In this document: positions 30,743 to 39,652 of the stretch, piece after piece
Position numbering within the stretch: position 1 is the first letter of the stretch
How the letters are laid out: each line of letters begins with the position of its first letter
Source of the DNA: Pirellulales bacterium
GTDB lineage: Bacteria > Planctomycetota > Planctomycetia > Pirellulales > Thermoguttaceae
Assembly: GCA_016936015.1 (NCBI GenBank)
Contig: JAFGPV010000043.1
Coordinates: forward strand, 1-64,000
Reading direction: 5' to 3'
Length of the DNA stretch: 64,000 nucleotides
Program-made: the position numbers and the translations under genes
The notes under the pieces: generated by a model
Seen by the model: the letters and a program-made list of their open reading frames with translations, nothing else
What the model was told of the DNA's origin: nothing
The model's database searches: none

Positions 30743-31759
30743 TCAGTGAGTAGTTGTCGGCGAGTGACGTTTGAAGTGGATAAAGTATCGGCGCACGTAG
30801 AGCAGATAACATATTGTCATAACCCCAAATATGGAAATTAACCAAAACATCGGTCCGGAAGTCCATTCGGCAACGCCGAATTTATGGATCATTTCTAATT
30901 GAGATTTAGGAATCCCCATCTTTTCGTACATATCCATCAGGTTGACACGAGAGAATGTTAAAAAACTCGACAGGCTCATTACGATCCATAAGAGCAGCGT
31001 GCCCCACCAGGCGGCTATTTTTAGACGATAATTTTCCCAGGCAAGATAGGCGTTTGCGAATATCAACATCAGTACCACGATGGCGCCGGGAAGCCCTGAG
31101 ATTAAAACACCAAAAAAAGGAATAACGAAGCCATAGGCCGCCAGGGAAAACAGGGAGATTGCAGAATAGCCCAGGATCAGGCTCAGGGCGAGCACCGGCA
31201 TCGGGCAGCGGTCGGTCCAGCGGATCTGCAGGTCGCGCCGCTGGCAAGTCGCGTACACTGACGACCGTTGGTAAAAGAGGAGGAACACGGCCGGCAAAAG
31301 AAGGTAGATACATCCGAAAATCGCGCCGGTAAAGATCTGCATCCCCAGGATCATCTCCGGCGGCATCCTCGCCTGCTCCTGCTGTTCAATCGACGCCCAC
31401 ATCATTGGCATGAAGCAAATTAATATGAGAAGACTAAAAACTCCGATCACCAGCCACATCCAGGAAAGGACCACGGTCAAGGTCCACGCCCAACGTCGAG
31501 CCCGGATCGAGCCAATCCCCAGCCAAATGAACGCCCCGGCCAGGACGAGATAAATAAACAGGCTGGGGATCATCATTCGCAACCCCATGGCTTCGCCCTG
31601 CGCCGCCCCCATTTGCGGAATCATCGCCGAGAGCACGATCAGGGGAGCCATTAACCCGAAAATACAACCGATCAGAATCTGAAGAATCCCGAAGATGATC
31701 AAGCCCACGCGCTGATCACGAAAGCCGGGCGCCGACTCAATCGTTTGAACCGACGACAT
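30743..31759 (-). CDS. Polytopic membrane protein of unknown function
   Basis: A 338-residue integral membrane protein with about eight predicted helices, for example GLIIFGILQILIGCIFGLMA, LFIYLVLAGAFIWLGIGSI, AWTLTVVLSWMWLVIGVFSL and VVLMLIFANAYLAW. Between helices four and five is a cytoplasmic-looking loop with SSVYATCQRRDLQIRWTDRCP. No transporter, kinase or protease signature is visible. The base composition is lower in G+C than its neighbours. It sits 75 bases from the HD-domain gene and 77 bases from ftsH, all on the minus strand, but the functions suggest independent transcription. Confidence 0.7.
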   Translation of the reverse strand: MSSVQTIESAPGFRDQRVGLIIFGILQILIGCIFGLMAPLIVLSAMIPQMGAAQGEAMGLRMMIPSLFIYLVLAGAFIWLGIGSIRARRWAWTLTVVLSWMWLVIGVFSLLILICFMPMMWASIEQQEQARMPPEMILGMQIFTGAIFGCIYLLLPAVFLLFYQRSSVYATCQRRDLQIRWTDRCPMPVLALSLILGYSAISLFSLAAYGFVIPFFGVLISGLPGAIVVLMLIFANAYLAWENYRLKIAAWWGTLLLWIVMSLSSFLTFSRVNLMDMYEKMGIPKSQLEMIHKFGVAEWTSGPMFWLISIFGVMTICYLLYVRRYFIHFKRHSPTTTH

Positions 31760-31835
31760 GATGGCTCCTTGAAAAGAGTATTTTTGCCAGTTTGTCAGGG
31801 GAAAATAGGAACGAAAGTAAAAGTCTTCAAGATAT

Positions 31836-33788
31836 TTATTTGTGTTCTGCGGCCTCGGTTGTGGTCTTATACGCTGGGGGGCCGATCAGCTCTTCGATGT
31901 TCCACTCGTCGAGGGTTTCGGACTCTTCGAGGGCGTGGGCCAGCGCGTCGAGTTGGGTGCGGTGGGTTTCGAGCAGGGTGCGGGCCTTGTCGGAGGCGTC
32001 GCCCAGCAGTTGGGAGATCTCCTCGTCGATCACCTGCGCGGTGTGCTCGCTGAAGCGCCGCGGCTCGGTCATCTCCTTGCCGAGGAAGGGGTGGTCCTCG
32101 CTGTCGCGGAAGGCGACCGGCCCGAGGCGCGGGCTCATGCCCCAGTAGGTCACCATCCGCCGGGCGATCTGGGTGGCCTTGTTCAAGTCGTCCTCGGCGC
32201 CGGCGGACAGTTCGTTGAAGACCAGTTTTTCCGCCTCGCGGCCGCCCAGCAGGAAGACCAGCCGGTTCCGCAATTCGCTCTCGCTGATGTTCACCCGGTC
32301 CTCTTCGGGCAGAAGCTGGGTGGCGCCCAGCGACCGGCCCCGGGGGATGATCGAGACCTTGTGGACCCGGTCGGAGCCGGGCGTGAGCCAGGCCAGCAGG
32401 GCGTGGCCCGACTCGTGAAACGCCGTCATCGACTTCTCCTTGCCGGTCAGTACCTCGTCGCGTTTGGCGCCCATGATGACCTTGTCGCGGGCGTACTCGA
32501 AGTCGGACATTTCGACGGTGTTCTTGTCGTTCCGGCTGGCCCAGAGGGCGGCCTCGTTGACCAGGTTGCGGATGTCCGCGCCGGTCAGTCCGACGGTGCC
32601 GGCAGCCAGACGTTCCAGGTTCACGTCCTCGTCCAGGGGGATCTCGCGGGAGTGGACCTTGAAGATTTCCAGCCGGCCCTTGAGGTTCGGGCGGTCGACG
32701 GTGATGTGGCGGTCGAACCGGCCGGGACGCAGCAAGGCGGGATCGAGGACGTCGGGCCGGTTGGTGGCGGCCATGACGATCACGGCGTCGGACTGGGTGA
32801 AGCCGTCCATCTCGCTGAGGATTTGGTTGAGCGTCTGCTCGCGTTCGTCGTGTCCGCCGCCGATGCCCGCCCCGCGGTGCCGGCCCACGGCGTCGATCTC
32901 GTCGATGAAGATGATCGAGGGCGAGGTCTCCTTGGCGGTGGTGAACAGGTCGCGGACCCGACCGGCGCCGACGCCGACGAACATCTGGATGAACTCGGAG
33001 CCGTTGATGGAGAAGAAGGGGACGCCGGCCTCGCCCGCCACGGCCCGGCCCAGGAGCGTCTTGCCGGCGCCGGGCGGTCCCATCAGCAGGATGCCCTTGG
33101 GGACCTTGGCCCCCAGCCGCTGGAATTTCTGGGGATTTTTCAGGAACTCGACGACCTCCTGCAACTCGTTTTTCACTCCCTCCAACCCGGCGACGTCCAA
33201 AAAAGTGATCGGTTTGCCGTTCGGCTCGTAGCGCCGCGCGCCGCTCTTGCTGAAACCGCCGAGGATCCCGCCGGTGAAGACCGAGTCGCGGGCCTTGCGG
33301 AACATGAACCACAGGCCCACGAACAATCCAACCGTCACCAGCAGGTACACCGACATCACCGTGAAGGTGTTGTCGGTCGGTTCCTTGGCCCCGTATTGAT
33401 CGCCGAGCTTGGCGCGAAGCTGCTCGTCCAATTTGTTTCCTTCCGCCAGCACCAAGGGGGGCAGAGTCACCTCGAATTTCTTCTCCAGCTTGGCCTTTTC
33501 CTTCTTGGTTTTATCCGGATCCAAGGGGGGAGACTTGAATACGCCCTCGACCTGCGTACCCTTCACGCTGACCGACTCGACGTTGTTCGCTTCGAGCTGT
33601 TGGCGGAAGAAACCGTAGGTAATGATCGACCGCTTCTCCCGGTCGGAGAAAAAATAGATGATCAGGACCACGGCCGTGACGATCAACATCAGCCAGATCA
33701 GGGGATTGCCTCGCGGCGGCTGACCCTTCGGCGACGGGGGAAGTTTCGGATCGCTGGGGGGAGGCGAGGGGCGCGGCAAATCGTCCAT
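31836..33788 (-). CDS. ftsH: ATP-dependent zinc metalloprotease FtsH
   Basis: A 650-residue inner membrane AAA+ protease that degrades membrane and some cytosolic proteins. Two transmembrane helices (about 29-47 and 145-163) flank a periplasmic domain. The AAA module has Walker A GPPGAGKT (237-244), pore motif FVGVGAGR (270-277), Walker B IIFIDEID and sensor/arginine-finger region [20 protein letters not shown]. The protease has HESGH (458-462) with zinc ligands and Asp534 in [10 protein letters not shown] as the third ligand. The N-terminal 28 residues are proline-rich, as in other planctomycete FtsH. The ATG at 33788 is favoured over an upstream extension to 33869 because it lacks similarity to FtsH. 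Monocistronic. Confidence 0.96.
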   Translation of the reverse strand: MDDLPRPSPPPSDPKLPPSPKGQPPRGNPLIWLMLIVTAVVLIIYFFSDREKRSIITYGFFRQQLEANNVESVSVKGTQVEGVFKSPPLDPDKTKKEKAKLEKKFEVTLPPLVLAEGNKLDEQLRAKLGDQYGAKEPTDNTFTVMSVYLLVTVGLFVGLWFMFRKARDSVFTGGILGGFSKSGARRYEPNGKPITFLDVAGLEGVKNELQEVVEFLKNPQKFQRLGAKVPKGILLMGPPGAGKTLLGRAVAGEAGVPFFSINGSEFIQMFVGVGAGRVRDLFTTAKETSPSIIFIDEIDAVGRHRGAGIGGGHDEREQTLNQILSEMDGFTQSDAVIVMAATNRPDVLDPALLRPGRFDRHITVDRPNLKGRLEIFKVHSREIPLDEDVNLERLAAGTVGLTGADIRNLVNEAALWASRNDKNTVEMSDFEYARDKVIMGAKRDEVLTGKEKSMTAFHESGHALLAWLTPGSDRVHKVSIIPRGRSLGATQLLPEEDRVNISESELRNRLVFLLGGREAEKLVFNELSAGAEDDLNKATQIARRMVTYWGMSPRLGPVAFRDSEDHPFLGKEMTEPRRFSEHTAQVIDEEISQLLGDASDKARTLLETHRTQLDALAHALEESETLDEWNIEELIGPPAYKTTTEAAEHK

Positions 33789-33965
33789 GGAGACATTTCC
33801 TCGAAGTTTGTTTCCTTTTACAATCGACCCGCAACGGCAGCCACGGGACGAACCAAAACATATTGTCAATCAATGACTTTGAATTATACGTCATTGCGGA
33901 CGGCAATTCGATGGTTTCCCCCCCAATGGATATCTTGTACCAAGGAAGGACAAATCAACGCCGTT

Positions 33966-34042
33966 CCGTTTAGCGGCCGCCGGTATGGCGGCTCCGGTTT
34001 GCTGGACATTCCCAGGCCGCCGTACCGGCGGCCGCTAAACGG
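33966..34042. repeat. Family F inverted repeat (CCGTTTAGCGGCCGCCGGTA...)
   Basis: Arms of 26 bases at 33966-33991 and 34017-34042 are reverse complements with one mismatch, separated by 25 bases. It lies between the recQ stop and the ftsH start on the minus strand; a long hairpin there could end recQ transcription, though no T run follows. Confidence 0.8.
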
Positions 34043-34057
34043 AGAATCTCAGTCGGT

Positions 34058-36892
34058 TCATTTCGATTCCACGCATTTTTCGTAGAGCAAAACCTCCTCG
34101 CGGAGCGTCCCGGGAGGGAGGTGGGGGAGCCACTGGTCGGCGGGGCGCCGGGCAATCGCGGGAGGCAAGTTCTTTAGGGCGGCAATCAGGGCCGGCGACA
34201 GACACCATTCGGGCCGGATCTGCCAACCCGACTGGGACGCCTCCGAGGCGTGTTCGAGGACGGTCTTGCGCGAAAGACCGCGGATCGTAGCGCACTCGTC
34301 GGGCGAAAATCCGACGGACAACAAACGCCATGTCCAATAATGCGGCGGCTGGACTGGGGAAACTGCCAAATGTGGAGGACAGGCATTCTTGCCTGTCTCT
34401 TCCGCCGGACAGGAATGTCCGGCCTCCTGGGCGACCTTTTTTTGCAGTTCCACTGAGGAGGAGGAATACTCATCGAGGATTTCCAAGAGCGTGTGGCCGA
34501 ACTGCGCCAGCTTGGCCGGGCCGATGCCTTTGACGGCCAACAACTCTGAGGACGTGCGCGGCCGGCGGCGGATAAGTTCGTCGAGGGTATTGTTGGTAAG
34601 CACGTAGTGCAACGGCAATTGGATTTCGCCGGCCACTTCCGCCCGAAATTGCTTCAGGGCCGACAGCAGGTCCGCGTCGTTTTCGTGAACAACAGTCCCC
34701 TCTCCCCGACCACTGTGTGGTGCCCGGAGAGGGGGACGAGCGTTCTCACCGCGTATTTTTCGCAGCAAGTCGAGCGGCAACGGAAAGGGACTGGGCAACG
34801 GTTGTTTTTCCTGCATCACCTCCATGCCGAGGGCCGTCAGTTTTATCACCGGCTTGAATTGTTCGATCTCCTCCTGTTGCAGGCAGCCCACGGCCAGCAG
34901 GGCGTCCAGTAGGAGGACGGCCTCCGGCTGGGTCAGGCGTTTCAGCAGTCCGAAGGTGCTCAGCTTGTGCAGCCGGAGTTTTTGCAGCCTGGCATTGTTG
35001 GAACCGCAGAGCATCTGCGCGACGAGGACCTTGCCGCAGGCGAATCGGGCCTCCGTCCGGGCCACTCCGCTTAGAGCTATCCGCACCGTCTCGAGGAGTT
35101 TTTCGTCCGGAGGAGGCTGTCCCGATTTTTGCGAAGTTAAAATGGGACTGTCCCCCTCAGGTGACTCTTCGGGACCCAAGGTCTCGCTGCTCCGCCGGCA
35201 GTTGTCGCAGTGGCCGCAGACTACGGCGTCGTCTTCGCCAAAATAGCGGAGGATCTGCCGTTGCCGGCACTGGCCGCTCATGGCGAAGCGGATGACCTGA
35301 TTGAGTTTCTCGAATTCCAGCGTCTTCCGCCTTTCCAGGGCGGCGAAGTCGATTTCCAGTTGCTCAAACGGAAGATCACGGCGGATCATGCGGATCGCCC
35401 GGCCCCGGAACGGCGGCACGTAGGTGAAGCAGTCGAGCCGGTTCAATTCGTTCAGGGCGTGAATGATTGAATCGTGGTCGAGTTCTACGAGGCCTTCGAG
35501 TTGCCGGGGGCTGAAGGGAATCAACTCCTGCCGCCGCGGACCGATCAGCCGCTCGACCGCCTGCAACACCTTTCGCCGCACCTTGGCCTGCTTGGGCAGG
35601 AGATCGACCAGGCCGTGCAGGTCGCTGTCGATGCGGACGGAGGCCAGGTTCTGCGAGGCCACCAGGCGTTCCAACACCCCGGCGCTCTCCAGCAGTTGTT
35701 CGCAGGTGCCGACGCCCTCGGCCCCGATCGGCAGCCCCAACTCCTCCTTGATCTGCTGCTGGGTCAACTGGATCGGATCGGCCTCGACGGCGCCGAGGAA
35801 CTCGTAGACCGCCTTGACGATTTCCCGGCCGGGATAGGCGCTCTCGATGAAATACTCCTGGATGTAGCGGTCGGCGCCGCAGTAGAACAGGAGGCAGCGG
35901 GAGGGCAATCCGTCGCGGCCGGCCCGGCCGGCCTCTTGGTAATAGGCCTCCAGGCTGCCCGGGATGTTGTAATGCACCACGAAGCGGACGTCGGCCTTGT
36001 CGATCCCCATGCCGAAGGCGTTGGTGGCAGCGACCACGTCGCAGCGGCCCTGCATGAAGGCCTCCTGGGCCGCTCGGCGTTCGGCGGGCAGCAGGCCCGC
36101 ATGATAGACCTGCACCCGGAGCTTTGTGGTGGAGCGAACCGTCTCGGCGACCTCCTCGGCCCGGCGCCGCGTGGAGGCGTAGATGATCCCCGGCCCGGGC
36201 GTTTCGCGGAGCAACTCCGCCAGCCGTTCTTCCTTCTGGCGATCGCCGCGGGTGGCATACACTTCGTAAAACAGGTTCGGCCGGGCGAAACCGGTGATGA
36301 AGGTCTGCGGCTCGCGGAGGTCGAGCTGCTCGATGATGTCCCGTCGAACGTTGTCGGTGGCCGTGGCCGTCAGGGCGATGGTGGTTGGAAAGCCCAGCAG
36401 ACGGCGGAAGTATCCCAACCGGGTGTAGTCGGGGCGAAAATCGTGCCCCCATTGGCTGATGCAATGGGCCTCGTCAACGGCCAGCAGATCGACCCGCCGG
36501 GTGCGGACCGCGTCGAGGAACCGCCCGCTGCGGAACCGCTCGGGCGAGACGTACACCAACCGGAACTCGCCGCCGGCCATCCGCTCCAGCCGCTCCGCCT
36601 GTTCGGCCGACGGCAACGTGCTGTTGACCAGCGTCACCGGCAGGCCGAGGGCCTGCATCTGGTCGACCTGGTCCTTCATCAGGGCGATCAACGGCGAGAC
36701 AACCAGCGTCAGGCCGTCGAGCGCCAGCGCCGGAAGCTGGTAGCAGAGGCTTTTTCCGCCGCCGGTGGGCATGACGCACAGGCAGTCCCGGCCGTCGAGC
36801 ACGGTGGAAATCACTTCCTTCTGCCCGCGGCGGAACGCCGACAACCCGAAGCGGGCGAGATACGGCTCCAGGTTGTCGGCGGCGGGCGGCAT
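34058..36892 (-). CDS. recQ: RecQ DNA helicase with three different in-frame repeat insertions
   Basis: A 944-residue 3'-5' helicase, about 300 longer than E. coli RecQ. The core has Walker A PTGGGKS (42-48), DEAHCISQWGHDFRPDY from 140, and motif V-VI GMGIDKADVRFVVHY with YYQEAGRAGRDG. The zinc-binding site ends VVCGHCDNCRR, then come the RQC winged helix, an HRDC domain (ADLLSALKQFRAE to LLEILDEY) and a C-terminal helix-turn-helix domain (WRLLSVGFSPDECATIRGLS). Linkers contain three repeat-derived peptides: family B at about 577-593 (EGDSPILTSQKSGQPP), family A at about 718-733 (APHSGRGEG) and family C at about 822-839 (AGHSCPAEETGKNACPP). All keep the frame and fall between domains, so activity is probably preserved. 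It acts in recombination and fork repair. Confidence 0.94.
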   Translation of the reverse strand: MPPAADNLEPYLARFGLSAFRRGQKEVISTVLDGRDCLCVMPTGGGKSLCYQLPALALDGLTLVVSPLIALMKDQVDQMQALGLPVTLVNSTLPSAEQAERLERMAGGEFRLVYVSPERFRSGRFLDAVRTRRVDLLAVDEAHCISQWGHDFRPDYTRLGYFRRLLGFPTTIALTATATDNVRRDIIEQLDLREPQTFITGFARPNLFYEVYATRGDRQKEERLAELLRETPGPGIIYASTRRRAEEVAETVRSTTKLRVQVYHAGLLPAERRAAQEAFMQGRCDVVAATNAFGMGIDKADVRFVVHYNIPGSLEAYYQEAGRAGRDGLPSRCLLFYCGADRYIQEYFIESAYPGREIVKAVYEFLGAVEADPIQLTQQQIKEELGLPIGAEGVGTCEQLLESAGVLERLVASQNLASVRIDSDLHGLVDLLPKQAKVRRKVLQAVERLIGPRRQELIPFSPRQLEGLVELDHDSIIHALNELNRLDCFTYVPPFRGRAIRMIRRDLPFEQLEIDFAALERRKTLEFEKLNQVIRFAMSGQCRQRQILRYFGEDDAVVCGHCDNCRRSSETLGPEESPEGDSPILTSQKSGQPPPDEKLLETVRIALSGVARTEARFACGKVLVAQMLCGSNNARLQKLRLHKLSTFGLLKRLTQPEAVLLLDALLAVGCLQQEEIEQFKPVIKLTALGMEVMQEKQPLPSPFPLPLDLLRKIRGENARPPLRAPHSGRGEGTVVHENDADLLSALKQFRAEVAGEIQLPLHYVLTNNTLDELIRRRPRTSSELLAVKGIGPAKLAQFGHTLLEILDEYSSSSVELQKKVAQEAGHSCPAEETGKNACPPHLAVSPVQPPHYWTWRLLSVGFSPDECATIRGLSRKTVLEHASEASQSGWQIRPEWCLSPALIAALKNLPPAIARRPADQWLPHLPPGTLREEVLLYEKCVESK
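34374..34427. repeat. Family C palindromic repeat inside recQ
   Basis: GACAGGCATTCTTGCCTGTC followed by GGACAGGAATGTCC, with GGAGG/CCTCC at the outer ends. It is in frame between the HRDC and C-terminal domains. Confidence 0.8.
34693..34738. repeat. Family A palindrome inside recQ
   Basis: CCCCTCTCCCC and GGAGAGGGGG arms enclose GACCACTGTGTGGTGCCC. In frame between the RQC and HRDC domains. Confidence 0.8.
35113..35163. repeat. Family B palindrome inside recQ
   Basis: AGGCTGTCCC and GGGACTGTCCCC arms around GATTTTTGCGAAGTTAAAAT. Same reading frame and nearly the same peptide as the copy in the MEMO1-like gene. It lies between the zinc site and the winged helix. Confidence 0.85.
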
Positions 36893-37207
36893 TGAAGATG
36901 GAGGATGGAGTGAGCCGGCCCGTTCTCGGGCCCGGCGGGGGAATTTTCATTGCAAATTGAACAAGCGGTGTTGTTTGGCGGATTAACGCGATCTGAGAAG
37001 GATCTGGCGCGTTTCGCGGATCAATTATCATAAGGCAGACCGCCGGCGTCGTCTATGGTTTCTCAGGGTGTAGAGAAGAATCCCCCCAAATCGTGTTGTC
37101 CAATTTGCAATTTGATATTTGCAATTTACAATTTGCAATCAATTGTTCCCTATCACGCCGGGGCCGAGGACGGCCCGACCCGCTGAAAACGGAAATCAGG
37201 AGCCGTT
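36893..37207. other. Spacer between divergent recQ and Nudix genes with heptamer repeats
   Basis: 315 bases. A tandem of AATTTGC-like heptads occupies 37098-37145 (AATTTGCAATTTGATATTTG and onward). The rest should hold the two divergent promoters, but I see no clear hexamers or hairpins. Confidence 0.5.
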
Positions 37208-37678
37208 ATGCCACTATCCATCCCCGACGATCCCGGCCGGCGCGGCGCGGTGGCGGTAATGCTCCGCGACGGGCGGATGCTGGTCATCCGGCGTTCGCGG
37301 CACGTGGTCGCCCCGGGAGTCTATTGCTTTCCCGGCGGCGGCATCGAGGACGGCGAATCGGAAGAAGACGCCCTGATCCGCGAAGTCCGGGAAGAAGTCG
37401 GCGTGACGATCCGTCCCCGGCAGAAGATCTGGGAGTGCGTGACGGCCTGGAAGGTGCAGCTCTCTTGGTATCTTGCAGAGATCGCCCCCGACACCGTTCC
37501 GACGCCCAATCCCCACGAGGTGGAATCGGTCCACTGGATGACGCCCGAGGAGATGGCCGCTCAATCCGACTTGCTGGAGAGCAATCGCGAGTTCCTCGAG
37601 TTGGCGCTCCGCGGCGCGATCGACCTCGGAGAGGTCCCTTCTAAAAAAACGGGCGACCCGGGACGGGCCGCCCGTTGA
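37208..37678 (+). CDS. Nudix hydrolase
   Basis: A 156-residue pyrophosphohydrolase. The Nudix box is complete: GGIEDGESEEDALIREVREE (about 38-57) followed by VGV, matching GX5EX7REUXEEXGU, with the REXXEE glutamates binding Mg2+. The N-terminus RRGAVAVMLRDGRMLVIRRS is a typical first strand pair. The substrate, a nucleoside diphosphate linked to another moiety, cannot be identified. The last codons (KKTGDPGRAAR) overlap the minus-strand terminator of the neighbouring PEP-CTERM gene, and therefore may be constrained by the hairpin rather than by function. Monocistronic, divergent from recQ. Confidence 0.92.
   Translation: MPLSIPDDPGRRGAVAVMLRDGRMLVIRRSRHVVAPGVYCFPGGGIEDGESEEDALIREVREEVGVTIRPRQKIWECVTAWKVQLSWYLAEIAPDTVPTPNPHEVESVHWMTPEEMAAQSDLLESNREFLELALRGAIDLGEVPSKKTGDPGRAAR
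37643..37675 (-). terminator. Rho-independent terminator of the PEP-CTERM gene
   Basis: Read on the minus strand, an 11-bp GC-rich stem (ACGGGCGGCCC...GGGTCGCCCGT, one mismatch) with a 5-base loop is followed by seven T residues. It lies 35 bases after the stop codon of the gene ending at 37710 and inside the last codons of the Nudix gene on the other strand. Confidence 0.85.
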
Positions 37679-37709
37679 AGAATCGTTCAATAACCATTCC
37701 GGGAGGACG

Positions 37710-38456
37710 CTATTGTTTACGGCGCAGGAGCGCCAGTCCGCCCAGGGCCAGCAATCCGGAAGCCAGCAGCACAAGGGTCATCGGCTCGGGAACGAGCAGG
37801 GGAGTCAACGTGCTGCCGCATCCGATCTCGCAAGCCGTTCCCGTGAACACATAACCAAGGACCTCGGTGTCCAGATTGCCGTCGAAGATTTCCACGTTAT
37901 TGACCGGCGGATCGCCCACAAACGGGCGGTAGGTCCCCTCGGGGAGCACCCGCAAGGTGATCGTGCCGTTGCCGTTGTCCACGATGTCTCCAGCGAGGAT
38001 CGTCTGGTGCCACGCGCTCAGGGTCCACTGGATGCTCGCGTCGTACGTCTCTTGTAAACCGTCGTACTCGTAGATCGTCAGACCGCCGGCGGGATTGACG
38101 TTCATCACGTATTCATCGTTGTCGCTGAAATTCAACGACCAGGTTCCGTCGGTATGTCCGGGCGGAAAGGCGGCATCGGCGGGATACAAGTACGTGTTGA
38201 TGTTGGCGATGTCCGCGTCCAGAATGCCCGCCTGATATTCCAGGTTGATCTGGAAAGGATCGGCAATTCCGTAGCCCGTCAGTTCATAATTCGTACCCGG
38301 CTGAACCGTGGTGCAGGCGCCCAGGGTCAAATCGGAAGACGGCACGTAGAAAGTTTCTTGACGGATCGAAGCGGCGCCGGTCCAATCGGCCTGAGTAGTA
38401 AGCGGAACACTAAGCATCAAACTCGCAAGCACAAACGCGATAGTCCACACTTTCAT
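37710..38456 (-). CDS. PEP-CTERM secreted protein of unknown function
   Basis: A 248-residue exported protein. It has a signal peptide (IAFVLASLMLSVPLTTQA) and the C-terminal sorting tail VPEPMTLVLLASGLLALGGL followed by ALLRRKQ, the PEP motif, hydrophobic span and basic end recognised by exosortase. The middle is rich in Asp, Tyr and Thr and probably beta-structured (LTGYGIADPFQINLEYQAG), without a catalytic motif that I recognise. The adjacent gene upstream on the same strand encodes a second PEP-CTERM protein, but a hairpin separates them. Exosortase would be encoded elsewhere in the genome. Confidence 0.88.
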   Translation of the reverse strand: MKVWTIAFVLASLMLSVPLTTQADWTGAASIRQETFYVPSSDLTLGACTTVQPGTNYELTGYGIADPFQINLEYQAGILDADIANINTYLYPADAAFPPGHTDGTWSLNFSDNDEYVMNVNPAGGLTIYEYDGLQETYDASIQWTLSAWHQTILAGDIVDNGNGTITLRVLPEGTYRPFVGDPPVNNVEIFDGNLDTEVLGYVFTGTACEIGCGSTLTPLLVPEPMTLVLLASGLLALGGLALLRRKQ

Positions 38457-38500
38457 TTCATACTCCTCGTTGCAAAACCCGTTGCGATTTTAAGGAATAC

Positions 38501-38523
38501 CGCCGGGACGGCGTCCCGACGGC
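38501..38523 (-). terminator. Hairpin downstream of the second PEP-CTERM gene
   Basis: CCGTCGGGAC and GTCCCGGCGG (minus-strand reading) form a stem with a three-base loop, followed by TATTCCTT and AAAA rather than a clean T run. It lies about 85 bases after the stop codon at 38606. A weak terminator or an attenuating structure is possible. Confidence 0.45.
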
Positions 38524-38605
38524 AGTAGGGAAAATAATGACGCGATCGAATTTCAAGGAATTGCCTCATATTGGGTTGGAAAGGGAATGCATCAAAGAAG
38601 CCTAT

Positions 38606-39652
38606 TTACTTGCGGCGACGCAACGAAAAACCACCCAGGGCCAGCAGGCCAGTTACCAGCAACCCAAGAGTCGCCGGCTCAGGGACTCCGACGGCGTAAC
38701 CGATGGCGTAGGTGCCCGAGGCGTTTCTGCCCGTAAACCACATTTCGTCGCCGATGACCATCGGGGTGTAGGTCCGGTCATTCCGCCAGGCAACACCGTC
38801 GGTGATGGAAAAGATGGAATCGGCATCACGCGTCCAATGGATGCCGTCGGCCGAGGAGGCGTAACCGACGCCGTCATCCATCGAGCCGTTGCCGCCGGAA
38901 TACCACATGTGATACAGATCGTCGTTCTCTTTCGAAACGGTGCAGCGGCTGACGTAGTTATAATCCCAATCGCCGCTGACCAGGGTTCCGGCTAGAACCG
39001 GAGCGACTCCGCCGTTGTACCCCTCCCAGTTGAGGCCGTCGTTCGAGACGGCCAGCCCGATCGACTCGTCACCGCCGGTGGTGCCGTCGTAATACATCAC
39101 AAACTTGTTCGCCCAAACGGAGGCCTCATCGACGGGATCGACGATCGTCGAGCTGCCCGTGGGATTATAAAAAACATCGGCCGGGCCATAGGTGCCGCGG
39201 TTCCAATTCGTACCGGCGTTGTAAATAACGCTGTTGCCGACTTGGGTTAGAGGTTGGTCATTGGTCCAGGTCAAACCGTCGGTGCTGACGGCGGTGCGCA
39301 TGGCATCGATCGAATAGAGGAGCCCACTATTCCAATACCACATCCGATAGGAACCGTCGATCTTTTCTACAAGCGTGTGTCGGGGACTGGTCAGCCCGGT
39401 GGCTGTCCCGACGGTGGTCCAGTTGATCCCGTCGGTCGAGGTGGCCATCTGGGTGCCCGCGGTACTGTCCGACCACATCGTGTACGTGCTCTCCTCCTTC
39501 AGGATCGTCGGATAGTAGGCCTTGCCCGGGGTATAAACCGGATTTGACGCGTACTCGGTCCACTGTGTCGTCGTCTCGCACGTGGCCGCGTCCGGAAGGA
39601 TGCCGAGAACGAACAGAGAGACACATACCGTCGCAAACATGAAAAACTTCAC
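38606..39652 (-). CDS. PEP-CTERM protein with a five-bladed beta-propeller-like domain
   Basis: A 348-residue exported protein. After a signal peptide (FATVCVSLFVLGILPDAATC) come about five repeats of the pattern found in GH43/GH32-type and sialidase-like propellers: TEYASNPVYTPGKAYYPTIL, YTMWSDSTAGTQMATSTDGI, YRMWYWNSGLLYSIDAMRTA, FVMYYDGTTGGDESIGLAVS and YHMWYSGGNGSMDDGVGYAS. The blades are matched, but I cannot identify the Asp/Glu pair of an active glycosidase, so it may bind rather than cut glycans. The C-terminus VPEPATLGLLVTGLLALGGF with SLRRRK is a PEP-CTERM tail. It probably forms a small surface-protein locus with the next gene. Confidence 0.85.
   Translation of the reverse strand: MKFFMFATVCVSLFVLGILPDAATCETTTQWTEYASNPVYTPGKAYYPTILKEESTYTMWSDSTAGTQMATSTDGINWTTVGTATGLTSPRHTLVEKIDGSYRMWYWNSGLLYSIDAMRTAVSTDGLTWTNDQPLTQVGNSVIYNAGTNWNRGTYGPADVFYNPTGSSTIVDPVDEASVWANKFVMYYDGTTGGDESIGLAVSNDGLNWEGYNGGVAPVLAGTLVSGDWDYNYVSRCTVSKENDDLYHMWYSGGNGSMDDGVGYASSADGIHWTRDADSIFSITDGVAWRNDRTYTPMVIGDEMWFTGRNASGTYAIGYAVGVPEPATLGLLVTGLLALGGFSLRRRK

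Noticed and set aside
31842-34085. A 747-codon open frame antisense to ftsH
   Set aside because: It mirrors a GC-rich gene; the ftsH strand has all AAA and zinc motifs, while the antisense product has no known domain and only Gly/Asp/Val-rich composition.
35474-36895. A 473-codon open frame antisense to recQ
   Set aside because: Shadow of the helicase gene; recQ motifs on the other strand are complete.
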